From the NCBI GenBank assembly GCA_023374045.1, contig CM041778.1, forward strand, positions 402,812,438 through 402,876,437: a stretch of 64,000 nt of DNA. Direction: 5' to 3'. Position numbers and translations under genes: made by a program. Below the pieces are notes generated by a model. The model did no database searches and had not been told where the DNA came from. It saw only the letters and a program-made list of their open reading frames with translations. This DNA comes from Limonium bicolor. Taxonomy: Eukaryota > Streptophyta > Magnoliopsida > Caryophyllales > Plumbaginaceae. Of the stretch, positions 24,601 through 38,000 are shown one piece after another; the first letter of the stretch is position 1; each line of letters begins with the position of its first letter.

Positions 24601-25957
24601 TATTTGATCACCTAATAAGATAAATGCACGAATCGGACTATATTGCACTTACTTGTGCTTGTTTACGTTGTTCTTGATATTTGTCTTGAACAATAGTTTC
24701 TATAATTCATGAAATATATGAATGATGATGAAGTGTATTGGATCTAATAGTGTACTTGTATATTGTATGGTATTTTGTGTGGATGTGTATAAGAGCAATG
24801 TATTTGTGTATGTGGCTTGAATGAATGACTTCTACTAATTCCTAACTACCTAACTCCTAACTTAAGTAAGGGATAAATTGGAATGAATAGAAGTCCGATA
24901 TAGTTTCGGCCACGCGTGAGGATGCGGAGACACAAGAGGTTGGATCCAAGTCCTGACTCTTAAACTGGTCCGCGGCCCAAATCCCTTAAATGGGTAGCAT
25001 CCCGGATTGGTGAGTCAAGTAAATCCCGGTGGTGGGACATAGTAGTCCCCGGGCCGGAGGTCCCGACGACTTAACATGTGTAAGAGTAAGTAAGTAAAGT
25101 ATGAGTATGTATGCGTAAGTATGGTGTAACGAGTAAAAGAGTAGTCTCCACCCGATTAACTCGGGTGGACAAAAAGGAGCTAACAAGTATGGTGCGTGGG
25201 GTATGTATTGCGTATGTATTGTATATGTATTGTGTATTGTGGAATTCGGAAGAAGGTAAGTATGTATCTATTGGCTTGTATGGTTTACCTTGTATGTATT
25301 GAAGTGTAAACGTGTATTCCTTGCGTAAAGTATTATAGTATTGTGTATAAGAGCATGTATGCATGTATGTTTGAATGAAATCAATTGCATGTATTTGACC
25401 AAGTGGTCGGCGTATCCTCACTAGTACGCGGGGTATGCGGTTATCATATGCAGCGAAAGCTGACCCCCTAGGGGGAACGTTTTTAGTGTGCAGGTACCCG
25501 AAGTAGACATGGTCGCAGTAAGAGACCGATGGCTACACTTGGATAGTTAGAAGTAGAATGTAGAAGTGTACTATGTGGCACACCCCTTGTACTTAGGAAG
25601 TAAGTAGTTTGTGAGGAATGGGTAGTGGTTAGACTCTTAACGAGTGTGTATGGAATTGAAAAAGGTATTGTACTTGTATAAGGATCTTAGTAAAACTCGG
25701 TGTATTATACAGTATTGAACTTATGGAGTATTGTAATGATTGGGAAGTTCTAGTATTTGAATTGGTAACGGGAGTATGTATTGTAAGTGTGTAGTACTCG
25801 GATATTCCGGTCCATCAGACCGATGCTGTATGTAGTAGTAGTAGCTTTGTTAGTCACGTGGGTGACTAACGACATGGTATCACCCACCGTATGTAAGTAT
25901 GTACCGCTGCGTGAATCTGGAAGTACGAATGACAATATTAACGGTAGGGGTGTTACA
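21700..25957 (+). repeat. 5' LTR of G0 (4.26 kb)
   Basis: It starts TGAAATACTC after tgggt and ends GGGGTGTTACA six bases before the primer site. It is very similar to 46116-50389. It lacks 14 bp near its 3' end (around 25925) that are present in the 3' LTR and in the solo LTR, so this is a deletion in this copy. It contains a CT-rich stretch near 22330-22420, several AAGGTAAA-like motifs (22498-23030) and the hairpin cluster. No gene was found in it; open frames of up to 116 residues fall in low-complexity or inverted-repeat sequence. Confidence 0.93.
23887..24203. repeat. Hairpin cluster in the G0 5' LTR (five units, about 59-73 bp apart)
   Basis: The units start near 23889, 23949, 24020, 24093 and 24165. 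Each pairs ggtccgggact with (ag)tcccggacc or a close variant, separated from the next by a conserved spacer containing aaaa(n)tggccgag. The architecture matches the clusters in the G1/G2 LTRs and the solo LTR, but the arm sequence differs. Confidence 0.82.
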
Positions 25958-28900
25958 AAAAGTGGTATCAGAGCGAAGTATCGCTCTGATGACTGGAAAT
26001 ACCGAGTTAGGAATTAGAAGCTTAGGGCTAAGGGCTGAGTGTTAGCATTAGAAATATGCTAGTTAGGAACTCCCGGTGAGTACCGGATACCTACAAGACC
26101 AGACCCGCCCTCCACAAATCCCTTTGTATAACTTGGGGGAAGTACGCCAGAGAGAAGGAAGGTCCTCTCATACTCGGGAAAACCCGATCTGGCAGTAGTG
26201 AGATAATCCTATAAGGGGAAAGAACTTAACACACAGTAGATTCCAAGAATTGGAAGTCCTGGAAATGGGTCCCGGTTGAACAACAATAACCGCACTTAGT
26301 GGCGGTAGAATGAGCACTCCAACCATAAGGAGACTACAACATGCAACAACATGGGGCGACATGCCTAGCAGTCGCAGAACCTGGCTAACCAACCAGTAGC
26401 AGGAAAAGAAACACCCAGCACAAAGCGGGAAAAAGGAACTGTAACAAAACCCGAGACATAAGTCTACGGGACAGTAATAGCTAAGTAATACCACCAATGG
26501 TATGCTAGCTGACTAAGGACATAGTCTGGAGTGACTAACTCCGAAATATAACGCCAAGGTTACAGCCTGGCGACATAGCTTACACAGCTACAAGGATATC
26601 CGCGGGATATAAACCGATAGGACTACAAGGGTAGTGCCTAACCAGTGGCATCGCCATGGAAAACCAGTGGGAACGAGCACACAACGAAAACACAAACTAA
26701 ATAAATGGGGATCTCCAAGGATGGAGAAGTACCCCGATCATGACAGTCATGTCAAGATCACAGAGGAAACTACTTAAAAGATCAACTATCCAAGACATAG
26801 ATCAATAGATCTAGGGAAGAGTCAACAAGACTACCCAAATACGAGTGGAACCCACACCGTGACCGGTATAGGGTTACCCAAAAACCACCAGTACCATGCA
26901 CTTGCCACGACAAGTGCAATAAGAACAGGAACATGTAGATGAACACTAACACACCACAAGTACATAGTAATGTACCGAGACCGCAAAGAAGCGATTACCG
27001 GACCACGTATCCTAAGAACAGGAAGAATGGAACCTTGGAAAGGCCTAACGGCCTGACCATTGTATTAAGGACATACCAGACAGCGAGAAGCTGGACTTGG
27101 TCAGGACCTCAAACATGGCTATGCCATGAAGAACTTCTTTTAACACCGCACTATGGTTTTAAAACCCAAATTTTCTTTCAAAACCACAACCTTTCTTTTA
27201 AAACTCTGGATTTTCAAACTAAACCAACGGAATTAAGGTGAGTATCACTGAATGTTACAAGAGGAGCTGACAATAGAATACTTCACCTAGGCGTGTGACA
27301 AACACTATGAGTGTACCCAATTACGGGATGTGGGACGACCGCACTCCGAAGGAGCTTGCGGGCCTGACATATAGTCGGGTAAGTGGTAACGTATCAACAA
27401 GGTACCCACGTATGATATTGTGTACGAAACACGGAAGGTAGTCAACTCCGTTCTACGGACCATCAGTGAGTTCAAACCAGAACAGCTGTACACTTCAGAC
27501 GATCAAGTATAAAGGAACTCAGAGAATCCATCTGAAGATAAGGAGTAAGAACCAGAAGGTGCAAAGAGCACAGACTAGCAAGTATAGATATCGGATATGT
27601 CTTAAAGACTTCAAGCAAATGCATGGTAACTAGAGCAATTATCCAACCCAACATAGTAAGGCAAACGCCTAATATGAACAACGATGCTCAACAAACGGGA
27701 TGGAGTTCCCTTGGGCGATCACAAGATTACCATGAAGTATAATCCATCATTGGAGAGGATACTAACCTAGTCTAAAACGCTAGGAGGAAGTATAAACAGT
27801 CTACCCAAGAATGGGAGACGTTATAACCCTAAAGGGGATAGCTTAAATACAATACCACAAGGCGGTATAGTGGACATAACGTGTCATAAACATTAGTCGG
27901 ATGTAACGGCATAACTAACAGCACTCAGGAGCAATCCGTGAAGGGTGTCTGAGTTGACAATAGTCGAACAAGCGTCATGATAAGAACGCGGGAACTAGAA
28001 CGAACATTCGGTTAGAACACCGAAGGGATTTTGCATAACGAGAAATACCCTAAACTACTAAAAGGCACTAATTGTCTGATGGGCCTCCTATGAACGGAAG
28101 CGTGATGTCATGACTTACCATGGAGCCCAGCAATACCTCCAGCCTATGGGGTATACAAGGAGTGGGAATGAGTATAAGCAGCTTGCAAAGAGCATAGCTT
28201 ACAGCAATAAGGCTTAAAAGCCATAAACTTAATACGTTATATAAACCTTAACGGTTGCAAAACCACACTATTTAATAACAAGACTTGCAAAAGATATTGC
28301 TTCATACGGCAAACAGACCGTCAACTGAACAACCCAATTAAAGCTCCACATAATGAGCGGCTTGGAGTAATGGTTACCTCAATGTCACTGTCACTAGAGC
28401 ATCAGTATCTAGCTACAGTTGACTAAGTTTTAATTACCCTTCATGCCTTCTGCAGAAATGATAGCACAGAGGCATAAGAATCGTGATAATGCCAACATTG
28501 GCCTAGTCCACACTAGGACCCTACGGGAAACCCGAGGGAGGACACCTCTTGTTAACCAAAGATCACCAATGCGGTAATGATGTGAACCCTTAGAAAAGGC
28601 TTCCATCTACAACAACAACAACAACCTTGCGCATAGAGTTATTGCCAAGAGACAATCAAACAAGAAAGTGAGACTTCCAAACCACCACGCCTACAAGAGG
28701 CTATGGACTGAAGAAGCACATCGCTTGAGAGCATCAAAGCTTGAAGGAGTAAGTATACTCCATATGCAACCACATACGTGATCAACCATTGTGTAAACAC
28801 CAACTTGGTAAATCTTGTCATGAGACCTATGAGTGGCAACAAGCCTCTCAACCAGAACTTCATTTACCAATGAGAGAACGGGACCAGAAAACCCTTGAAG

Positions 28901-29764
28901 TTCTGGGGATGTCCCGGTGATGTAATACAAAGGTAAAACTTCACAGCTAGAGCCTATAACCAATGCTCAGCACTGGGAGACAGAAATTGTCAAAAACAAT
29001 CAATGTGAATACACATTGAACACCACGAATGACTAACGCTCAAGAGAGCTTATAACCCGATGAAGTACCTCATCTTTGGTCAACCAAGATACTTGGTAAA
29101 TTATATCATAAATGATGGTGGAATGTGAGGTAAGCTAACCTACACATAAAACGTAAGTCGAATAAGACATCTCCACTCTAGGAAGATAATAAGATTGCCG
29201 TATGCTATGACAACTGTCATACATATGAACTAGGAACCTCCTAGTGTAATCACACCATAAGGAGATGGTGCCAATGACAATGGCAATAAGTAAAGAGGAA
29301 CTACCACAGTAACAGAAACTAAAAAACAATGTTGTACAATGAGTAAGAATACGGTGCGCAACAAGCGACCGCTACGAGGAAGTAGCAGATAATGACACGG
29401 AGTATAAGTATGAGATGACAGACAGAAATATTCTTTCCTATCTCATAAGTGACTTACTGTCAAGCGTTTACGCCTCTACACTCTGTATGACTGAGTATTT
29501 TGGTATTGCACTTGAGCAGCTAAGGATCTAATGGGATGGCTAGGGATATGGAGAATGTAAATCGTAATAAACCCTTCTTTTCACCAACAAACATGGCATA
29601 AGCCAGTTAAGCAAGCTTAGCAACAAACCATGCGGTCTAAGGCCAAAGAAGCACGAAGAGTGTACAACACACTAATAATCACAAATGTGAATCCCAATGG
29701 AATAAAGGGTGAAAAGAGACTTAAGAAAGTCACTAGGACCAACGCATAGAGAATGCAAGGTCAA
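25958..29764 (+). other. G0 interior, non-coding (5' part, with primer site)
   Basis: The primer site tggtatcagagc is at 25963-25974 and is followed by a short inverted repeat (gcgaagtatcgctctgatgac). The remaining 3.8 kb has no recognisable coding homology on either strand. It is homologous, in antiparallel orientation, to the interior of H (11.6-15.26 kb plus 63.62-64.0 kb). The solo LTR interrupts it at 29765. The longest open frames (26168-26497 minus, 26939-27241 plus) show no domain and are not preserved in H. Confidence 0.8.
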
Positions 29765-32700
29765 TGTAACACCCCTACTATTAATACGAACATTACCGTC
29801 CAATCTCCTCGTGCTTTCAGAGTCATGCAGCAGATACATACTTACATACAATGGGTGATACAATGCCGTTAGTCACCCACGTGACTAACAAGGCTACTAC
29901 TTCTATATACAACATCGGTCTGATGGACCGGAATCCCGAGTACTACATATCTGTAACACATACTCCATTTACCAAGTAATTACTACAATCCTCATTCAAT
30001 ACAATACTCCAAGTTCAATATAAAATAGTCCACATACCGAGTTTACTAGGTTCCAAATCAAATACAATACTCTCCCAAATTATACATACCGAAGAGTCTA
30101 TCTATTACCCCTTCCTCACAAACTACCTACTTCTAAATACGAAGGCTTGCCACCGGTCTCTTACCTTGACCGTATCCGCTTCGGGTACCTGCACACTAAA
30201 AACGTTCCCCCTAGGGGGGTCAGATTTCGCTGCGCATGATAACCGCATACCCGCGTACTAGTGAGGGTACGTCGACCACTTGGTCGTATACATGCAGTTC
30301 ATGATTCAACAACATGCATACATGCTTTCATACACAATACAATAATACTTACGCAAGGCATACATACATACACTTCATTACATACAAGGAATACAATATA
30401 CCATCCAATACATACTTACCTTCTTCCGAAATACACATACTCATTACATACACAATATATAATTCTTGTTAGCTTCATTGGTCCACCCGGGTTAATCGGG
30501 TGGAGATTACTCTTTTACTCATTACTCCATACATACGCATACATACTCGTATCATACTCATACTCATACTCATACTCATACTCATACATACTTACTTGCT
30601 TACTCTTACTCATGTTAAGTCGTCGGGACCTCCAGGCAGGGACTACACGGTCCCACCACCGGGCTTTACTTGGTTCACCAGTCCAGGGTGCTACCCACTT
30701 AAGGGATTTGGGCCGTGGACCAGCTTACGAACCAGGAATCGGATCCAACCTCTTGTGTCTCCTCATCCTCACGCGTGGCCGAAGCTATATCGGACTTCTA
30801 CTCATTCCAGTTTACTCACTTAAGTTAGGAGTTAGGTAGTTAGGAATTAGCAGATGTCATTCATACAAGCCACACATACAATTACAATGCTCAATACTCA
30901 TTTATTCGAAATACAATACGATACTCAAGTACAATACAAGATTCGATTACAAGTCATCATCATTCATATGTTTCATGAATTATACAAACGGTTCAAGACA
31001 ATAAATATCAGGAAAACATAAGTCAAGCACAGATAAGTGCAATATAGTCCGATTCATGCATTTATCTTATTTAGGTGATCAAATAAGCACACAAATCGGG
31101 GTAACCAGATTAGGATACAGGGCATGAAGAAATCGTACCGTTCACCGCTGTACTTGTATCTCAACGTTCCTCCGGTGTTCACAAATAAAATTCCTATGAT
31201 ATACATACAATCGAATGATTAATCTAACTATCATTAACTCAATCTGATTACTCTTACGTTTCCTAACCCATACTTACTAAGTCTTACATTCCTTTACTCA
31301 CATTTTACTTACTTTTTTAATTACTTAACAATGGTTTCGCTTACATATATATGTACATATGTATAGGTGGGTATACATATATACATATATAATATACTAG
31401 CTATAGCTACAGTTTTTTTTTTTAAGTTTGGGTCGTCCGACCCCAGCGTCCGACCCAAGCCCTGGGTCGGACCATTCCAGTAGATTCTCGTCCTCTGAAA
31501 TTCTCCCCGTCCGACCCCACTATTACGTCTGACCCTACCCTCTGTGTCGGACCGTTCCAGAAGGTTTTCGGTCCTTCCAAGCTCCGTCCGACCCACTGTC
31601 CGACCCAGACTCTGGGTCGGACGAAGTTAGAAGCTTCGACCTCGAATTTTTTTGCCTTTCCGACCCACGTCCGATCCACGCCCTGGGTCGGACCATTCCA
31701 GAAAGGTTTACTGTCGTTTCTCAAGGCCCGTCCAACCCACGGTCCGACCCAGACTCTGGGTCGGACGTAGCAGAAAGCTGCTACAGACCTTGTTTTTCTT
31801 TCCAAATTTCACCCATTGTTTCCCCAATCTTCCTACATACATCCTAACATTTTTAGTACAACTTAAACACTCTAAATCATGCTAATTCATTTCTTAATTC
31901 ATTACACAATTCCATTGCTAAATCCACTAATCTCTTACACATTTTCCTCCCTCTCCACCAACACATGTAACAGTTTTGTTACACTTATGATAGATTTTAC
32001 AATTCAATTCTCTCATCCAATACTTCCTCAATCCTTGCCATTCCTAGCATTCCAAATACTTTTCCAAGCCATTACATTACTTATACCCAAGTCCAACTTT
32101 CCTCTTACCAAATCTTGCCCACTAATCTTCCTAGTTCTACAATGCAATTTAATGTCTCTTTGCTACAGATTTTGGTTCCTACCTCCTCCCTACTTATTTC
32201 CTCTCCTAATGCATTTCCAAGGCCTACAATGCATTGCCTCTCCTCTTCAAGTCCAACACTCACTCCCTAGGTCATGTACATAAGTTCTCCTAGTTCCTCC
32301 AATACCATTCAACAACTCTTGCTACAGGTTTTACATTATTTCATTCTCATACACCCAAAACTACTACTCCATAGTTATTAAACATCTCTACTAACTCCAT
32401 ACACCCTTGTTTTTCCTATTCACCAAGTCACCCATACATGTACATATCCTACCAAAATTTTGCCATAGTTCATCTACATTTCTCACTTATCCACATATGT
32501 ACTTTCTCATCAATTCATCCCTATCTAGCCAAACCACAAGGGTTCTACCAGCACACATACAAATTAAATTCCTCAATATTTTCTCCATCCACAACTCCAA
32601 TCACATACACAATCACATTTGGCTCCAAAGCCTACAATTCAAATACTTATTCACAAATACTCAAACTTCCAAAATGACATCTAATACATTATTTTGGGTT

Positions 32701-34097
32701 CCTTAATTAGTTCACCCATTCCCATTACTCTAATGCAATTAGACTTAACATTAGGAAGGAGCTCTTACCTTGAGCTTTTAAATTCCTTCTTTCTTTCTCA
32801 TTTCTCCTCATTCTTCTTCCTTTCTTGCCCAAATCGGCCATGTAGGGAATGGAGTTGCCCAACTCCATTCCCATCACCCAATGAACACAAACACTACAAT
32901 TAATATACTAACCCTTAACTTAATGCCAATTCATTGAAGTGTTTGAAATGATATTCTAGGGTTTACCTTTGGAGAGTTTAGAAGGGGTTTTAGCCCTTGG
33001 TTCAAGAAGGTGAATCCACCACCATTGCAGGTGATATTATGCTCCAAAGAGAGAGAAAATAGGCATTACAAAGGGGCAAAATCGGTATGACAAAGATGGA
33101 GAAAAAATGAGTTCTTTCATGGAGAGTTTTTACCCTTAATGCGAGAGAGGAGACTCCAAGCTTTACATTGGTTGCCATTTCCTCTTTGAATGGGAAAAAC
33201 CCAGGAGATGAAACTTCCTCATTTTTGGATTTGGAAAAGAGAGGAATGTAGAGGATGATGATGGGATTACAAATATGTAATTATTTTTGTGATTGGAGCT
33301 CACATGGATGGGGTTAGAGCATGGGAGAGAAGTGAGAGTTGCCATGGTTGTTGTTGGGGGAGCTCCAAATCGCAGCCCAAGGGAGGAGGAAGAGGGAGGA
33401 GTACGATGGAGGGGGAAGAGGAGGAAAGAGAGAGGTGAGTGAAATGTGAGAGTGAGGTGAGAGGGGAGGGATAAAGTAGTTTTTACTTTATTGCTTTTTG
33501 CTTTTGGCTCTCTTATTTAGTTAGCTAGTACATGTGTGTGTGAGGGAGTATTTGATGATAAAAAAACTGGCCCCCTACAGTTATACTAGTGGAGCGTTTT
33601 TCGTCTTTTACAGAAAATGCTCGTTATTTTACCCGGTTTAGGTACTGTTCACTAACCGGGCCCGTTTTCCGGAATTTTCTTGCTTAATTATTTTTATTGG
33701 TTATTAAGCTTCCATAAATGCTTAATAATACTTATTTAATGACTTATAATTTTTACGGGTTTGTTTGACCACTTAAAATCACGTTTTTTGGTTTTCTCAA
33801 AAAACGTGCGTTAAAGCTCTATTAGCGTTTTAATACATTATTTGGATCCGTTTTCTTCGGGAGTTGTTCCCATATATTATTTAGGTCTTATTAAACCTTT
33901 AGAATCCATATAATACTCTAACCGAGGTCTCATACCTCCTATGGTTATTTAACGCTTATTTAGCGTTTTCCGCTTTTTAAGAGTTTAATTATTCTTTTGG
34001 ATTTATTTTTCCTTACTAGTATTAATTAGGTACCATTAGGCCATTAAATACGTATTAGATTAATTTTAATCCCTATATTTAAGTTCGGGGTATTTCA
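29765..34097 (-). repeat. Solo LTR of the LARD family (4.33 kb), minus strand
   Basis: On the plus strand it starts TGTAACACCCC and ends GGTATTTCA, the complement of the family ends. It is flanked by exact 5-bp duplications gtcaa (29760-29764 and 34098-34102). No primer site lies beyond one end and no polypurine tract beyond the other, so it is a solo LTR left by LTR-LTR recombination. It carries the family landmarks (gttagtcacccacgtgac near 29867, ccctaggggggtcag near 30210). Its hairpin arms differ from those of G0, which marks a distinct subfamily. A (CATACT)n microsatellite lies at about 30553-30588 and an AT-rich run at about 31343-31396. Confidence 0.92.
31428..31772. repeat. Hairpin cluster in the solo LTR (five units, about 70-78 bp apart)
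   Basis: Units lie near 31433-31478, 31509-31557, 31587-31622, 31660-31698 and 31729-31768. They pair gtccgaccca with (c)tgggtcggac; the sharpest is ccgacccagactctgggtcgg (31599-31619 area). Five units and similar spacing match G0, with a different arm sequence. Open frames on both strands here, such as 31422-31805 minus, are by-products of the repeats. Confidence 0.8.
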
Positions 34098-34132
34098 GTC
34101 AAACAAGTGAAGAACACTTCACTGGTGGAACG

Positions 34133-34483
34133 GAACCGTTTAATTACGGTCCAAAACCGTGTATAATTACGGTTGTGGACCGTAATCTACGCGGGCGTCA
34201 ATAAAGATGGCGACGTCTTTAATTACGGTTTTAAACCGTAATTAAAGGCCCTTTTCCGGCCCGCGTGTCATTGACTTTACATTACGGTTATTGGTAAAAC
34301 CGTGATCTAAAGTCCTTTGGCGCGCGCGCCAAAGGACTTTAGATCACGGTTTTACCAATAACCGTAATGTAAAGTCGACACTTTAGATGACAGTTTTGGC
34401 AATAACCGTCATCTAAAGTCTTTTGGCGCGCGCGCCCAAAGGACTTTAGATTACGGTTATTGTTATAACCGTCATCTAAAGTG
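34133..34483. repeat. CACTA left subterminal repeat region with long palindromes
   Basis: At least ten copies of a motif like (ac)tttagatnacggtt, in both orientations, occupy these 350 bases. They include a perfect 104-bp palindrome (34273-34376) and a second near-palindrome of about 100 bp (34381-34481). Both are centred on a gcgcgcgc core. In En/Spm the subterminal motifs bind the TNPA protein; here binding is an inference. From 34484 to 35048 nothing is coding: there is an AT-rich stretch and small repeats of tctgcgcacaattgcaacag. Confidence 0.85.
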
Positions 34484-35048
34484 TAATTTTTTTTATTATT
34501 ATTATTTTTTACAAATCTACACAATTACAACAGAGACAGAATTGAAACAGATAAGCAACAGAGGGCATCAGACCAACAAATGTGCAGAAACTGCGCAATT
34601 GAACCACCTGAATCAAATACCAACAACACAAATTCATTCTCTGCGCACAATTGCAACAGAGATAACATCTAATATACACCAGATTGAAAATCTGTTACAG
34701 AAATATTCAATTTCAAATTCATTCTCTGCGCACAATTGCATATTCAATCTGTTACAGAGATAACAATTGCATATTTAATCTGTTACACAATTGCAACAGA
34801 AATATTCAATACAGCAGCTAGAATCTGTTACAGCAGCAGCAACTAGCAATTCATTACAAAAAATATACACAGCAGCAACTAGCAAAGCAGAGGGCTACAA
34901 AGGTAGCAGTGTAACCTATACATTGTAGATACAGCTAGGATGACTCCCAGCAAGAAATAGCATAAAACAGAAGCGTAAAACAGTACAAAAACGGTGCAGA
35001 AAACTGTGAAAAACAAAATCCATCATAGCAGCATCAGAGCTAGCTAGT

Positions 35049-38000
35049 CTACCACTCCATTCTCATAAACATGGCTGACATGCTCTCTCTGACATGCAAC
35101 AAGTCGTTTGGATGATAAGTCGAGAATTTGGCAAAATGCTCTTTAATCTGCAACAAGAAAAGGAATGGAAACATAATGAGATTAAGATAAAGACACAAAA
35201 AATCTGCCGAAAGAATTAAATACAAGACAGCGTTCGTATTACCTTGTCTTTATCATTCTTAAAACTTGGGAAGTACCCGCAGAACTCGTACATATACCGC
35301 ATCACGTAGTACCCGCAACTCTAGAGTCCTTTTGGGTAGGGCACTAAATCACCAAAATTCACAAATGTAAAACAATTGTACAAAGATAACAGCACGAATG
35401 AAATACATGAATTACCAAACCTTGATGTAATCGACGGTCAAATCACCAAACTCTCCCTGTGGGGTTTTTTTGTAACAACTGTTACATATATTAACAAAAG
35501 CGTTTAGCAAAATGAACAAGTACATTAATTTTGGTTCAAAAAACTTACATACAATTAAATAGTAATAAAACTTACTCTTTGATTAAGTCTTCAGTGTTGA
35601 ATTCTGTCCACTGCCCTAGTGGATCTAGAACGAGCAGAGTAGCGGTGGCAGCGCAGAATATAAACAAAGCCCAGTGGTGGCTACAATGTCAAATACAAAA
35701 TGAAATGAGAAATGAAGGTAAAAAAGTTAGCTAATTAGTATGTAATTTTATATCAAGAACTCACGTTTGGTGATACGGCATTAGAACGAATAATTTATTC
35801 TGTTGATCAACAACATTGAAGCAATGAATCATGTAATCACAAAACCTCCCCGGGTCCCTAGTGACAGAGTCGTACGATAAACGCTCCGGGCACACCGCAG
35901 TAATGGAGGTCATGTCCTTCTCAGCACATCTCTCAAGCAGACATCTATTATATCACATGTACTATAAAAAGTTAGCCAATGCAACTTCATAGATACTTAT
36001 TCTATATGTTTTTACAGTATGAGGAAAGAACACTTACAATAGATAAGCTTGAATAATGTTAATGTTCAGATAATCTCCACACATCATCTCTCTGATGTCC
36101 TCAAAGTTGATTTCCGTGATCATATCTTCTTCGTAGTGAAACATCGACTTTGGAAGCGTCATCATGAAGTTGTTAGTTTGAGATGACTTCAACATGATCT
36201 TGTCGTAGAGATTCATCTGCTTGGCCCCCAAAACATTAACAAGTTTTTGTGGCAGTGAGCTTATTTTTAGGCGCCTCAGAAGTCCTGGTGCGACCCCGGA
36301 CGGGCGCTGGATTCTTACCTTTCGCACCCCGACTCACTGGATTCTTACCCTTCACACACAAACAGTAAAGCATAATTGTAAAGATAATTACTAATTGATT
36401 ATTATAGTAACATTAAACATTTATCTAGAACATACCCTTGTACTTCTGACAGGATTCGCCGGCGCGCTGATCTCTTCTTCTCTGGGCCGGGATACGCGGC
36501 GAGGAAGCTCAGGGATCTCAGGATTCGCCGGCGCGCTGGTCTCTTCTAGTCTGGGCCGGGTTACGCGGCGAGGAAGCTCAGGGATCTATAATAGATTAGA
36601 TTAGACACTTAATGCTAAATAATGCATTTTATTAGATACTAAATGGTTGTCAAACAGTCTTACCTCATCGGTGACAACAATATAACATGCTGGCCAGGGC
36701 ATATGTCTCCCTTCGCTTCGATCAGCGTGCATTTGTTGTCAAACGCCATTGGAAGGTATGCATGCTCAAATCCATCAATGATCAGGTCCAAGGTCACACG
36801 CGCGTAGAATGGGGGTAGACGTACGAAACTGATGAGCGTGAGTGGACCTGATGGCAACACCGTCCCGTAGGCCGCATCTACAGGGTGCCCTTCTAATGGT
36901 ATTTGGAGACGATTTTTGTTGCTCCTTCAATAAACAGAGATAATACGTGAAATAAATAAGTGAGTCCAATCTAATACTATTTAAATGACTTTATTTTAGG
37001 AGAAAAATAGTTAAACAAAGCTAACCCGGATGTTGGCAAATGGGTACGGGTCAGCGGCCGGAGCACAACTAGACGAGGAAGAGTCGAGGAGGATCAGCTG
37101 CTGCTGCTGTGTAGTCGCATGTGCGATCGAATTCAACGCTTCCTGCAGCCTCTCCTCGAAGCCCGGCGCTCAGCAGCCAGTTTCTCCTCATTAGCTTGGC
37201 GCTCAGCAGCCCACTTACGCTCTACCATCGCCTCGACTTCAGCAGCACTCATCTGACCCTTCCTAGCAGATGGCGGGAATACGTGCTTCTGACGTACTTC
37301 TCCCCCAAATCCTCTAACACGCCCCGGGTGATCCTTCTTCCCAAGTATTTGATTGAGAGCGTCGTCTTGAGAAGGAGGAGCGTGTATGTCTACTTCTCCT
37401 CTCTCTGTGCCGCTTCATACTGTCCAATTGTCAAAGAAGTTAACACTAAATTTAAGATCGACAAACACTTGAGTATATAAGTAAATTATTTAACAGCCAC
37501 TTTCAAATACTTACAATTTGGTTAGCCAGTTGTTCCATCGCAGCATTAGGAAATATCCTCTGACCTTCGCTGGTCGTTTTCTGGCGTCCCAGCATGTACA
37601 TCTGCACCCTCCTCGCCTCAGAGACATCCTCGATCGGGCATTCACTTCCATCCTCGTTCCTCCGTGTCAGCAAACCAGCTTCTTTCCATCCCTCGAGGCT
37701 GCCCACATATCCCCTTCGTCCCATGGTGTGGGGGTAGAGATTAGCTTCACGGTTTTGCCGTGCTTGTTCTTGTATTGCTGTTAAGAAAGTACAACAGAAA
37801 TTAATTAGAAAATCAGGGATAAAGCATTATGAGCATTAATTAAGAAAAGAGTACACACAAACATACCCTGAACTCGGGGGTGGCGTGCCGCTCAACGAAC
37901 TCCTTCCACTCCTCTTCAGTGATCATGCCATTGTACACAACATACGGCGGAGGCTCACGTGGGGGCACCCTGTTGATCCAATGCTCAACCAAGTAGTGGC

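Noticed and set aside
31422..31805. Repetitive minus-strand frame rich in GRT/VRP repeats
   Set aside because: It is a by-product of the GTCCGACC/GGTCGGAC hairpin array; similar frames appear on both strands of all the arrays and are not conserved between families.
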